Source of the DNA: an uncultured Clostridia bacterium
GTDB taxonomy: Bacteria; Bacillota; Clostridia; Oscillospirales; Acutalibacteraceae
NCBI GenBank assembly: GCA_946407065.1
Contig: CAMJMQ010000025.1
Coordinates: forward strand, 1-34,833
Reading direction: 5' to 3'
DNA: 34,833 bases
The notes beneath the pieces are model-generated. The model ran no database searches. It worked only from the letters and a program-made list of their open reading frames with translations, and was not told the origin of the DNA. A program made the translations under genes and the position numbers. Shown here piece after piece: positions 15,206 to 22,904 of the stretch (positions are counted from its first letter, which is position 1; each line of letters starts with the position of its first letter).

Positions 15206-15816
15206 TCAATCGAGATCCGCCGGACGCTTTGCGCCCGTTTTGACGGATGTGCGATTGTGCGCCCGGCCGACGATGATGATCGCCAAACCGACAACGGCGC
15301 AGATCACGAGAACGGGTGCGCCCAATCTGTACACGCTTGTGGCAAACATCACGGCGGTCAGTAACGCGACCGGCGTGATGACGCCGATCACGATGGCGAC
15401 CACATTGATCCGGCACAGCTTGCGGGAAAACTCCGTCTCACTGTCCCAGTCAAAATTCGGACGTTTGGCGTTTTTGAGCAGCATGGCGTTGATGAAGATC
15501 AGGTTGGTCATAAAGCTGACCGGCGCGCCGAACAGGATCACCCGGCTGCTCTCGATGGTGATAATGCCCACGATCAGGCAGACGACGCCGAGGATCACGA
15601 CATAGAGCACACTGCCGAGTGAGCAGATCAGCATCGAGAAATTCCGTTTGCTCTTATAATACTCCCGATAATCAACGGGCATGGTCTTGAGCATCTCAAA
15701 GGTGCTGCCCTCGCGCGTGAACGCGGTAGCGGGCAGAATGTTGAAGCCGCAGGAGAAGCATGACGCTGTCACGCCGACGAGCACCGCGTTCCCCGAGGGC
15801 TTTTTCAGAACAAAAC
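15206..15816 (-). pseudogene. 5'-truncated ABC-2-type permease subunit
   Basis: The frame encodes about 203 residues of permease-like sequence: five or so hydrophobic helices, and a segment ILPATAFTREGSTFEMLKTM followed by PVDYREYYKSKRN. That segment is typical of the C-terminal half of large ABC transporter permease subunits of Firmicutes, which are usually around 500 residues. The N-terminal half is missing: the frame continues upstream only into the hairpin element at 15820-15905, and the sequence beyond encodes nothing similar. The open frame could start at a TTG inside the element (15871) without a ribosome binding site. A terminator is retained. No ATPase gene is adjacent. It is most likely a relic. 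Confidence 0.75.
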
Positions 15817-15819
15817 ATA

Positions 15820-15905
15820 ATACTAATATCAAATAAAACCCTTTAACATCTACTGCGTTAAATTCCGCCAATATCTTGTTTAAGCGTTTTAATTGAAATT
15901 AGTAT
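15820..15905. mobile_element. MITE-like element with 28-bp terminal inverted repeats (copy 2, complete)
   Basis: The arms 15820-15847 and 15878-15905 both begin ATACTAAT at the outer ends and pair at 24 of 28 positions around a 30-bp centre, so the whole 86 bp can fold into one hairpin. A related half copy is at 1-52. The element encodes no protein. It sits exactly at the broken 5' end of the permease gene, whose open frame runs into it. No clear target-site duplication is visible. Confidence 0.72.
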
Positions 15906-15998
15906 AAAAACAGCCGCAGGACATTTTCGCCCCGCATCAGAAAAGCAGACTACTGATCGATGACAGTGCCCAAGGTGATCCGTCTGCACGACACACGG

Positions 15999-16301
15999 TC
16001 ATTCGACATCACGCATCAGCTTTGTCCCGATCCGGATAAAAACAACTGCCGCCGCGATCAATACAATCAACGCGGCAAATATATTCCACAGCCCGACAAG
16101 GGCGCTGAGCAATGGTGCGAGCGCGACCAGAGCGACCACCTTGGATAGCTGAACCATATAGCGCTTTTCATCCTTCGGTTGGACGGAAACCCGCGCCCGA
16201 TACGGTAACATCTTGTAATCCTTGAAGATCGCCATCAGACCGGCGTAGCAAAGGATCGCGACGGCGAACAAAGCCATCAGGATCGAATACCCTTCATCCA
16301 T
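15999..16301 (-). CDS. Small two-helix membrane protein
   Basis: 100 residues from the ATG at 16301, chosen because AAGGAGG is seven bases before it; a second ATG six codons upstream overlaps that ribosome binding site. There are two hydrophobic regions, about residues 4-25 and 57-90, the second probably a helical hairpin, with a basic, proline-containing loop between them. Family not recognised; function unknown. It is transcribed alone, and the DNA between it and the hairpin element contains nothing recognisable. Confidence 0.65.
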   Translation of the reverse strand: MDEGYSILMALFAVAILCYAGLMAIFKDYKMLPYRARVSVQPKDEKRYMVQLSKVVALVALAPLLSALVGLWNIFAALIVLIAAAVVFIRIGTKLMRDVE

Positions 16302-16379
16302 GAAAGCACCCTCCTTCATTCCACTCCCCGACAGAAGCGCAAAGCGGATCCCCGTGTTTTATCGGGGAAAATAGAATAG

Positions 16380-16408
16380 CAGCCCCATCTAAGAGCGCGA
16401 TGGGGCTG
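16380..16408 (-). terminator. Terminator of the alpha-amylase gene
   Basis: Perfect 10-bp stem CAGCCCCATC/GATGGGGCTG with a 9-base loop, followed on the minus strand by a moderately T-rich tract (CTATTCTATTTT). Confidence 0.75.
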
Positions 16409-16420
16409 TTCATGATCTTG

Positions 16421-18052
16421 TTATGTAATTGGTTTTCCGATGTCATCGATGGAGGCGATACCCGCTAACCAACGCTGGATAAATGTCACATCAAAGATCG
16501 TGACCTCTCCGTCGCCATCGACATCCGCGATTCGATCACTGACGGTATACGAGTTTTCGATGTCGGCTACAAGTCTTTGTAACAGCGTAGCGTCGACGAT
16601 CGTGATCTCTTCATCGCCGTCGATATCGCCGAGGATACCTGCGGGCTCGGTCGGCTGTTCTTCTTTGCCGTAGATGACCGCGATACCCGTGCTGCCGACA
16701 TGACCGGTGATGGTTTTTTCGGTAACGGTGAAGGTGCTGCCCGAGACCTTATCGACATACGTGCCAACGGGCACCATCGTATTGGTGTTGTTGACCGTAA
16801 CATCGGTGTCATTGGTCTTGGGTACGATCACCGCGCCGCCCGTACGCAGAACAGCGAAATGCTTTGAAGTACCAATAACCTTTTCGTCTTTGCCTACCAT
16901 TGCGTTATGGAACTGATTGACCGCTGTGATCTCAGTTGATGTAAAGTGGGTGCTGCCCTTGACGCCGTAGTTGATGGATTGATGCGCCGTCTGGAAGGGG
17001 CGGGAGAGGTAGAGCGTCTGCGAATCCGCACGCGCCGCGAGGAGCGCATACGCCTTATCGATAACATTCTGATTGAGGTTCTTTGTCCAGCCGCCGAAGT
17101 TCGTCTCGTTGGAATAGGAGTCATGGCTCTCCGACCAGTTGACGATCTTTCCCGAATCGACGCCTTTTTTATTCCAGTTACCCGTGGTCTTATAAGTCGT
17201 GCCGTCCCTGACAGCCGACGTGAGCGCAGTACTGTAGACAGTATCCGATACACCGATATACTTTGCGTATTCCGTGATCCAAGCAGAATTCTCTGTAGCC
17301 GTAGCGCCGTCCGCGGGAGAGCCGAGGATCTCGCCGTATTGGTACATGTCGATCTGCGCCATCTTCGACCAGAACGCGCAGTTCTCGGACGGGAGCGCGA
17401 TATGCTTGGCGGCATCCCAGCGAATCCCGTCAACACCGGCGTTCTTGAGGTTGACGACCATGTTGTAGACCATTGTCTGGATGGCGGTATTCTCGCTGTT
17501 CAGATCGGGCATGCCGATATTCTTCTGGGTGGTCGAATAACGGTCATCCGCATTGCCGCGCGCGCCGAGATTATGGAAATAGGTGGATTTATTATTTTTG
17601 AAAACACTGTCAACCGCGTTCGCCAGATTGCCGTTGTCCGAACCGGCTACGTGGTTGGCGACAACGTCGACGATGATCTTGACGCCGTATTTGTGCGCCT
17701 CGGTACATAAGGACTTCAGATCATTGTAGGAGCCCAGCTCGTTGCCGACGGTGAACTTGGTAGGCTGATAGAGCCAGTACCAGTGGCTGCTGCCGTCATG
17801 CGGCTGGAGCGGAGAGGTCTGCACGCTGGTAAAGCCCGCCGCCGCGATATTCGGCAGCTCCGCCTTGATCTGCGAAAGCGTCCAGTTGAAGCAGTGCAGG
17901 ATGTTGCCGTCCTTGCAGTTCTGCGGCAAGCCGTAATCCTCCGCTGTTGAAGCCGTGCCGACATCCTGTGCCGATACGGTGAAGCCGACCGACGCCATGC
18001 CCATTGTCACCATGCACAGCGCGAGCAGCAAACTGATGATTCTTCTTTTCAT
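16421..18052 (-). CDS. Secreted GH13 alpha-amylase with C-terminal type I dockerin
   Basis: 543 residues from the ATG at 18052, with GGGTGAG upstream. A signal peptide (about 1-29, ending VSAQD) is followed directly by the catalytic barrel. The four GH13 regions are present: DVVANH (129-134), GIRWDAAKH with nucleophile Asp213, GEIL with acid/base Glu241, and ESHD with Asp311. The opening (ILHCFNW...AGFTSVQTSPLQP, WYWLYQP) resembles the Bacillus AmyE group, GH13_28. After the C-terminal beta domain, residues about 475-543 form a dockerin with two calcium loops (DIDGDEEITIVDATLLQR and DVDGDGEVTIFDVTFIQR). It hydrolyses alpha-1,4 glucan outside the cell and should dock to a cohesin scaffoldin, as in the Ruminococcus bromii amylosome. 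No cohesin gene is in the window. It has a strong SigA promoter and its own terminator. Confidence 0.95.
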   Translation of the reverse strand: MKRRIISLLLALCMVTMGMASVGFTVSAQDVGTASTAEDYGLPQNCKDGNILHCFNWTLSQIKAELPNIAAAGFTSVQTSPLQPHDGSSHWYWLYQPTKFTVGNELGSYNDLKSLCTEAHKYGVKIIVDVVANHVAGSDNGNLANAVDSVFKNNKSTYFHNLGARGNADDRYSTTQKNIGMPDLNSENTAIQTMVYNMVVNLKNAGVDGIRWDAAKHIALPSENCAFWSKMAQIDMYQYGEILGSPADGATATENSAWITEYAKYIGVSDTVYSTALTSAVRDGTTYKTTGNWNKKGVDSGKIVNWSESHDSYSNETNFGGWTKNLNQNVIDKAYALLAARADSQTLYLSRPFQTAHQSINYGVKGSTHFTSTEITAVNQFHNAMVGKDEKVIGTSKHFAVLRTGGAVIVPKTNDTDVTVNNTNTMVPVGTYVDKVSGSTFTVTEKTITGHVGSTGIAVIYGKEEQPTEPAGILGDIDGDEEITIVDATLLQRLVADIENSYTVSDRIADVDGDGEVTIFDVTFIQRWLAGIASIDDIGKPIT

Positions 18053-18087
18053 ACATCTCACCCTTTTTCATGTAATTCTATGTAAAA

Positions 18088-18116
18088 ATAATAACAAGCC
18101 GACAGAAAAAAGTCAA
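18088..18116 (-). promoter_or_regulatory. SigA-type promoter of the alpha-amylase gene
   Basis: Minus strand: TTGACT (18116-18111), 17 bp, TATTAT (18093-18088), 36 bp before the start codon. Confidence 0.8.
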
Positions 18117-18267
18117 CAGGATTTTTCATTTGTGTGTCACACTGCGACGAATGATGTGTATATATAATTGAAAATGAAATCAGATCGGCTTTTGGATGAT
18201 GAAGATCAAAACGAAAACGATAGGAAATATCGACAAAAGCCCTTGCATACCCGAAGGAGGATGACGT

Positions 18268-19722
18268 ATGAATCGAACACAAATCGCATCAATGGAACAG
18301 CTTTATCATCAGCATAAGGATATGGTGTATTCTATCGCGCTCGCCACGGTACAGAATCCCCGCGACGCGGAGGATATCACACTGTACACCTTCCGTCAAG
18401 CGCGTAACATCCTGAACGCGGATCCCTCGGAAAAGCACATCGCGTCACAGCTTTTGGATATCGTATCTGTCGAGAGCTTGCGCACGGTGAGCAACCGCAA
18501 CAACGGCATCCCCTATGTCAGCACACAGAACTGCTTTATCGGTAACGAGCAGGATGACTTCCTGCTGCCGATCGAATACGCGCGGCACAGTGAACTCAAA
18601 GGTCGCCTGATGCAGGTGATCGACGCCCTGCCTGTATATCAGCGCATGGCGCTGGTGATGTATGTATACAACCACCTGACCCTCCGCGCGGCAGCGTCGG
18701 CGATGAGATGCTCCGAATATGACGCGCGCGCTCACCTTTGCACGGCAAAGGCGACCGTAAAGCAACAGCTCGACGAGCTCGCCCACCGCAGCGGCGGATG
18801 TGTTAACAGCGCCGAGATGGTTCCGTTCCATCAGGTCTACACGGGATTGATCGCGGGTCGGGCGATGTCCTCTTCGTCAGCTTCTTACATCCGGGACGCG
18901 CTGCAGCAGACCGTCGACCGCAACAAAGCAGTTTATGCCGCCCCCGTCGCGCAGCCAAAGGGCATGTCGACCGGCTCAAAGATCGCGCTGTGGCTGTCGA
19001 CGGCGGCCTCCGTACTGGTGCTGGTCACCGTATGCGCCGTGATCGGCTTTTCGCCGAAGGCAAGCACCGAAACACCTCCCGCGACAGAGGTCGAGACCGT
19101 CATTGTCAAAGAGACCGTCGCGTCATCCTCTTCCAAAACAACTCCTCCCGCGCCGCGGGTACCCGTCGAGCCCCGACAGCCTTTGCCGAAGCGATATTAT
19201 CCCGCCAAAGAGCCGAAAGTCAACAGCAGCGCAAGCAGCAAGAGCGATGAAAACGACAGCTCCGTCGGCAAGAGCAGCAGTAAAGAAAGCAGCGCGAGCA
19301 GCTCCCCGTCAAGCAGCACGCCGAGCAGCAAGGATGACGACGATGTGCTCACCGAATCCGAGATCCTCGGGAAGATGGCGGGCACCTACAACGAGCAAAG
19401 ATCCATCGCGACAGATGATATCTATACAATAGAGATCAAATCCGACGGAACTATCAGCCTTTTCAGCATGAATTTCAGAACGGCGGACGACCCCTCCGGC
19501 TATCGCTACGCCACTATCTCCGACCTCACCGCAAAGAAGAAGGGAATCTACAGCTTTGCCGCCTCCAACGGCGACGCGCCTCTCTCGGGCACCAAGTTCA
19601 CCTACTACGCCGCCGGTACGGCGATCGCCGATCTTCCGTTCTCCTCCTCTTATTTTGAGACAGACGGAAGCGTTCTGAAAAAAGCGGTCATCGTCGACAG
19701 CTATAAAGCCGTCTATAAATAA
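18268..19722 (+). CDS. Membrane-tethered ECF-like sigma factor, paralog 1
   Basis: 484 residues; AAGGAGGATGACGT precedes the ATG. Residues about 9-50 match sigma region 2 (LYHQHKDMVYSIALATVQNP, DAEDITLYTFRQA) and about 110-170 match region 4 (VIDALPVYQRMALVMYVYNH, then a helix-turn-helix-like LTLRAAASAMRCSEYDARAH). A single transmembrane helix follows (about 238-261), then a 100-residue stalk rich in Ser, Pro, Lys and Asp, and a C-terminal domain (about 365-484) opening with LGKMAGTY. The sigma part should be cytoplasmic and the last domain outside. Ordinary ECF factors are soluble and are held by a separate anti-sigma; here both sides are one chain. It is divergent from the dockerin amylase and 77 bp upstream of its paralog. 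A TATAAT lies at 18163-18168 without a good -35. Sigma activity is inferred, not shown. Confidence 0.8.
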   Translation: MNRTQIASMEQLYHQHKDMVYSIALATVQNPRDAEDITLYTFRQARNILNADPSEKHIASQLLDIVSVESLRTVSNRNNGIPYVSTQNCFIGNEQDDFLLPIEYARHSELKGRLMQVIDALPVYQRMALVMYVYNHLTLRAAASAMRCSEYDARAHLCTAKATVKQQLDELAHRSGGCVNSAEMVPFHQVYTGLIAGRAMSSSSASYIRDALQQTVDRNKAVYAAPVAQPKGMSTGSKIALWLSTAASVLVLVTVCAVIGFSPKASTETPPATEVETVIVKETVASSSSKTTPPAPRVPVEPRQPLPKRYYPAKEPKVNSSASSKSDENDSSVGKSSSKESSASSSPSSSTPSSKDDDDVLTESEILGKMAGTYNEQRSIATDDIYTIEIKSDGTISLFSMNFRTADDPSGYRYATISDLTAKKKGIYSFAASNGDAPLSGTKFTYYAAGTAIADLPFSSSYFETDGSVLKKAVIVDSYKAVYK

Positions 19723-19726
19723 CGGA

Positions 19727-19747
19727 GCCGCTCCCGTTTTGAGCGGC
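19727..19747 (+). other. Hairpin between the two sigma-like genes
   Basis: A perfect 7-bp GCCGCTC/GAGCGGC stem lies five bases after the first stop codon and has no T run. It may be a processing or attenuation point rather than a full terminator. Confidence 0.5.
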
Positions 19748-19799
19748 GCAAATGCACGATCACAGGAGCATCACTGACCCTGAGAAAAGGAAGATTTCC

Positions 19800-21188
19800 A
19801 TGAATGCTAATATTTATTCACTGATCCTCGACGCCAGGCAGGGCGACCTCAAGGCGTTGGAGCAGCTCTATATCACATACAAAGACAAGGTCTACGCGCT
19901 GGCGCTGACAACGACAAAGAGCGCCGGTGAAGCCGAAGAAGCGACCCGACTGACCTTTATGCAAATGTGCGATCAGATCGGTACCTTAGCGGATCCCGAC
20001 AGCTTTGACGTTTGGCTGCAATACATCGCACTGAATGAAAGCAACGCCCTTCATCGCAGCAGCGGTCATCCCATCGAGGGTGAAGCGCCCGGTAGCTACG
20101 AGCAGCGGATCGAGGATGACTTTTTCCTCCCGCGGGAGTACAGCGAGCGTCACGACCTCTCCTACCGCCTGCGCCTGATCATCGAAAGCCTGCCGAAGAT
20201 CAGGCGACAGACGCTGATCCTCTCACTGTACAACAAGCTCACTCCCGCCGAGATCGCGCAGATCATGGGCTGCCCGGAAGATCAGGTCATCTCCCGCATC
20301 CGCTGTACCAAGGGACACATCAAGACCGAGATAGAAAACCGTGAGCATGAGACCGGCGAGCATTTTTCCAACGCCGCGCTGATCCCCTTTTCCGACGTCT
20401 ATGCCTCTCTGATCCACTCGCGTGTGATGTCGGCACAGACGGCGGCAACGATCTGGGAACAGATCCGTGCATACGCGGAGTCCCGGCACAACAAAAACGA
20501 CAACAAAAGGAAGATATCCGTCGGCGTCAAAGCGGCAATCATCGCGTCGATCGCGACCATCGTCATCTGCGCGGGGATCCTCGCTCTGCTTTTGATGGGA
20601 CCGAAGTTCTCTTCCGATAAAGCCGTCGCCTCCGAAGCTGCCGAAACGACCGCCGTCACCGAAGCGGCGACGCAGGCTCCTGCGGCAACCGATGCTTCCG
20701 CTACCGACACACCCGCAGAAAAAACGCCTGCCGCTCCCGATCCGGAGCCCGCGCCGGAGGAAAACGCCGCCCGGCAGTCCAAAGAGCCGGCGGCTCCCGC
20801 CTCCGACAACGACGGCGCGCTCCTTTCCGCGATGGCGGGCACCTATTACGTGCCTCAGATAGCAGGGTATACGCATTCTACACTGGAGATCGAAAACGGG
20901 ACCGTCACACAAAGTGTCTTCAGCAACGGAGCAGAGCCATACAACAAAAGTGAGTCCGCCGAGATCGATTCCGTCAGCGCCGTCGGCGATACCGTGATCC
21001 GATATGAATCATCATCTGGCGCCGCCTTCAGCGGAACCTATTACGGCGCCGATACGCCGATATCGCAGGTGCCCTCATCAACGATAGAATACTTGTCCGG
21101 GTTCAACCGTTTCGACTTTTCCGGCAGCACGCTCGGGATCACGATCATCGTCGACGATCAAAACATCTGTTACGTCAAAAACAACTGA
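19800..21188 (+). CDS. Membrane-tethered ECF-like sigma factor, paralog 2
   Basis: 462 residues from the ATG at 19800, with AAAAGGAAG upstream; an earlier in-frame ATG lacks a binding site. It has the same layout as paralog 1. Region 2 is LILDARQGDLKALEQLYITY, then YALALTTTKSAGEAEEATRL; region 4 (about 124-178) includes LPKIRRQTLILSLYNKLT and the clear helix-turn-helix PAEIAQIMGCPEDQVISRIR. The transmembrane helix is at about 243-266, followed by an Ala/Thr/Pro/Glu-rich stalk to about 338 and a C-terminal domain opening LSAMAGTY. Both paralogs share a DDF(F/L)LP.EY motif between regions 2 and 4 and a cytoplasmic tail pattern (VPFHQVYTGLI.GR.MS / IPFSDVYASLIHSRVMS). The stalk composition differs fully from paralog 1. 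Probably co-transcribed with it. Confidence 0.8.
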   Translation: MNANIYSLILDARQGDLKALEQLYITYKDKVYALALTTTKSAGEAEEATRLTFMQMCDQIGTLADPDSFDVWLQYIALNESNALHRSSGHPIEGEAPGSYEQRIEDDFFLPREYSERHDLSYRLRLIIESLPKIRRQTLILSLYNKLTPAEIAQIMGCPEDQVISRIRCTKGHIKTEIENREHETGEHFSNAALIPFSDVYASLIHSRVMSAQTAATIWEQIRAYAESRHNKNDNKRKISVGVKAAIIASIATIVICAGILALLLMGPKFSSDKAVASEAAETTAVTEAATQAPAATDASATDTPAEKTPAAPDPEPAPEENAARQSKEPAAPASDNDGALLSAMAGTYYVPQIAGYTHSTLEIENGTVTQSVFSNGAEPYNKSESAEIDSVSAVGDTVIRYESSSGAAFSGTYYGADTPISQVPSSTIEYLSGFNRFDFSGSTLGITIIVDDQNICYVKNN

Positions 21189-21248
21189 TACCGGTAGACA
21201 AACCGTTATGAAAAGAAATCGTTATTTCATCAGTTTGTCAAGATAGTA

Positions 21249-21286
21249 AGCGCCCCTCTCTTACTGATCGTTAGGAGAAGGGCGCT
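21249..21286 (+). terminator. Hairpin after the sigma-like pair
   Basis: Stem AGCGCCC/GGGCGCT with a partly paired interior, followed by GTCTTTG. The T run is weak, so termination may rely on the second hairpin at 21410. Confidence 0.55.
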
Positions 21287-21295
21287 GTCTTTGCA

Positions 21296-21340
21296 GGTTC
21301 AGATCACCACAACGACTTTGGGCTGTTCGCAATGACAAAT
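21296..21340 (+). repeat. Family-1 hairpin repeat, copy C
   Basis: Flanks GGTTCAGATCACCAC and GTTCGCAATGACAAATGAT; the central stem is degraded. The last 19 bases are shared with copy D at 29249. A 66-bp AT-rich segment without recognisable content separates it from the hairpin at 21410. Confidence 0.65.
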
Positions 21341-21409
21341 GATAATACTAGGAAGCCCAGCAAAGCCATACGAAATATATCACTAATATCTGATTAAAAG
21401 GATTAATAT

Positions 21410-21437
21410 AAAAGCCCTTCCGAGCGGAAGGGCTTTT
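21410..21437. terminator. Bidirectional terminator between sigma pair and GH3 gene
   Basis: Perfect 12-bp stem AAAAGCCCTTCC/GGAAGGGCTTTT around GAGC. It reads as A-stem-T on both strands. The same hairpin recurs at 29298-29323. Confidence 0.88.
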
Positions 21438-21440
21438 CGC

Positions 21441-22682
21441 TTATTTAATGATCTTAGCGGTGTACTTATAAGCGAGAACACGGGTGCAGGCTTCTTTGAG
21501 CTGTGCCTCGGTAATCGTGCCGGCATCGACCGCGGCGAGGATATCGTTATACGCGGTCGTGTAGTCGCGCACGAGGATCAGATCGTTGCCCGCGAGCACC
21601 GCCTGGACAGCGGGCTTCTTGCCGTCGGCATAGGCGGAATAGTCCGCGTCGTCAAGCACATCGGTCATAATGATACCGGAGAATCCTACCGTATCGCGCA
21701 GCTCTTTATGGAGCGCGGGTGAAAGCGCCGCCGTATGGTTGGGGTCGATCTTCTGCACTACGACGTTCGACATCATCACGCAGTGAGCGCCGGCGTTCAC
21801 GCCCTTCTTGAACGGCGTATAATCCGTGTTGCGGATGGTATCGGCTTCACGGTCATCCACGACCGCTCCCACGCCGGTGTTGGCGCTGTCGGGGATCGTG
21901 CCGTATCCGGGGAAGTGCTGTAAGACGATCGACACACCGCGGGGCTGGTCAAACTTTGCCGCGTATTCGGCGAAGGAGGAAGCGGTTTCCACATCGCCGC
22001 TGATGGAGCGCGAATACATGATCTGGTCGGCAGAGGTCGCGAGGTCGATAACCGGGCTGAGGTTCATATTGAAGCCCATTTCCTTGAGCAGGAGGGTCTT
22101 GCTCTCCTCCGCTTTTTCAACGCTCTGCAGTCCGCCGATGTCAAACTCCGTGCGCGGCGCGTTGAAGTCATATTGCTCAAAGCCCGTCAGATCGGAGATC
22201 GTCGTATTGGGACCGCCCTCTTCCTGAGCTGCTAAGATCGGCTTTGTCTTAAGGTCTTTTGCGGCTGCGGTCAAAGCCGCGGGGATCTGCTCCTTTGTCA
22301 TCGTCTGGAAATTCTCTTTTGTGAACAGCATACCCGCCAGCGAATACTGCTTCATCTGCGCCGCGGCGGTAGTGGTATCGGAACAGATGCCCAAAATCAG
22401 CTGACCGACCATCTCTTCCTTTGTCATTGCGGAGACATGGGTCTGAGCCTGACTCTCACCGCTCTCAAATACGTTGGCGGAGTCTACCGCCGTATCGTCA
22501 CGCTTGGCGTTCGCCTCGGTGGGTGCTTTTACGGCGGCTTTTGTTTCTTCGACTGCCTCGACCGCCTCGGTCTCTACCGCTTTCTCCGGCTGTTTGACCT
22601 TCATATAATGAAACAGCGCGATGCCGAACGCGGTCACCGCGACCAGAACCAATGCAACGGATATGATCACAAATTTTTTCAT
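21441..22682 (-). CDS. Membrane-anchored GH3 (NagZ-like) protein with altered catalytic dyad
   Basis: 413 residues from the ATG at 22682, fixed by AGGAGG seven bases upstream; a longer in-frame start has none. A signal anchor (about 3-24) and a Glu/Ala/Thr-rich stalk (to about 85) precede a GH3 N-terminal-type barrel. It carries ILAAQEEGG (substrate loop), LSPVIDLA, a QHFPGYG motif (KHFPGHG in NagZ) and GIIMTD with nucleophile Asp341. NagZ uses an Asp-His pair, in a D-S-H motif, as acid/base; here it reads D-S-A (265-267), so the His is missing, and Lys and His of KHFPGHG are Gln and Tyr. The beta-N-acetylglucosaminidase role in wall recycling is therefore uncertain, and it may be a non-catalytic or altered enzyme outside the cell. 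Confidence 0.82.
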   Translation of the reverse strand: MKKFVIISVALVLVAVTAFGIALFHYMKVKQPEKAVETEAVEAVEETKAAVKAPTEANAKRDDTAVDSANVFESGESQAQTHVSAMTKEEMVGQLILGICSDTTTAAAQMKQYSLAGMLFTKENFQTMTKEQIPAALTAAAKDLKTKPILAAQEEGGPNTTISDLTGFEQYDFNAPRTEFDIGGLQSVEKAEESKTLLLKEMGFNMNLSPVIDLATSADQIMYSRSISGDVETASSFAEYAAKFDQPRGVSIVLQHFPGYGTIPDSANTGVGAVVDDREADTIRNTDYTPFKKGVNAGAHCVMMSNVVVQKIDPNHTAALSPALHKELRDTVGFSGIIMTDVLDDADYSAYADGKKPAVQAVLAGNDLILVRDYTTAYNDILAAVDAGTITEAQLKEACTRVLAYKYTAKIIK

Positions 22683-22823
22683 TGAGCGCCTCCTGCTACG
22701 CCGCGTCCCCTGTTGCGGCGGGAACGACATTTCTGTCTCGGCGTAAGAGTGATCTAAGCTTTTGTTCATCTCATACGATATCAAGCGGATCAACGGTGCT
22801 TAGTACTCCATTATGATACTGTC

Positions 22824-22852
22824 ATTTTATCACACGGTTCTGCTGTTTTCAA
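22824..22852 (-). promoter_or_regulatory. SigA-type promoter of the GH3 gene
   Basis: Minus strand: TTGAAA (22852-22847), 17 bp, TAAAAT (22829-22824). It leaves a leader of about 135 bases before the chosen start, which also fits the short start. Confidence 0.7.
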
Positions 22853-22904
22853 CAATTGTTGCCAAAGTGTAATTTTTATCCTGAACGATCATCGTATAAC
22901 AAAA

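Noticed and set aside
18120..18170. SigA promoter for the first sigma-like gene
   Set aside because: A TATAAT is present at 18163 but no acceptable -35 lies 16-18 bp upstream; the gene may use another sigma factor, which I could not show.
21341..21409. Possible third copy of the MITE-like element (starts ATACTA, contains ACTAATATC)
   Set aside because: Its two ends do not form an inverted repeat and similarity to the other copies is short; recorded only as a 66-bp insertion-like segment.
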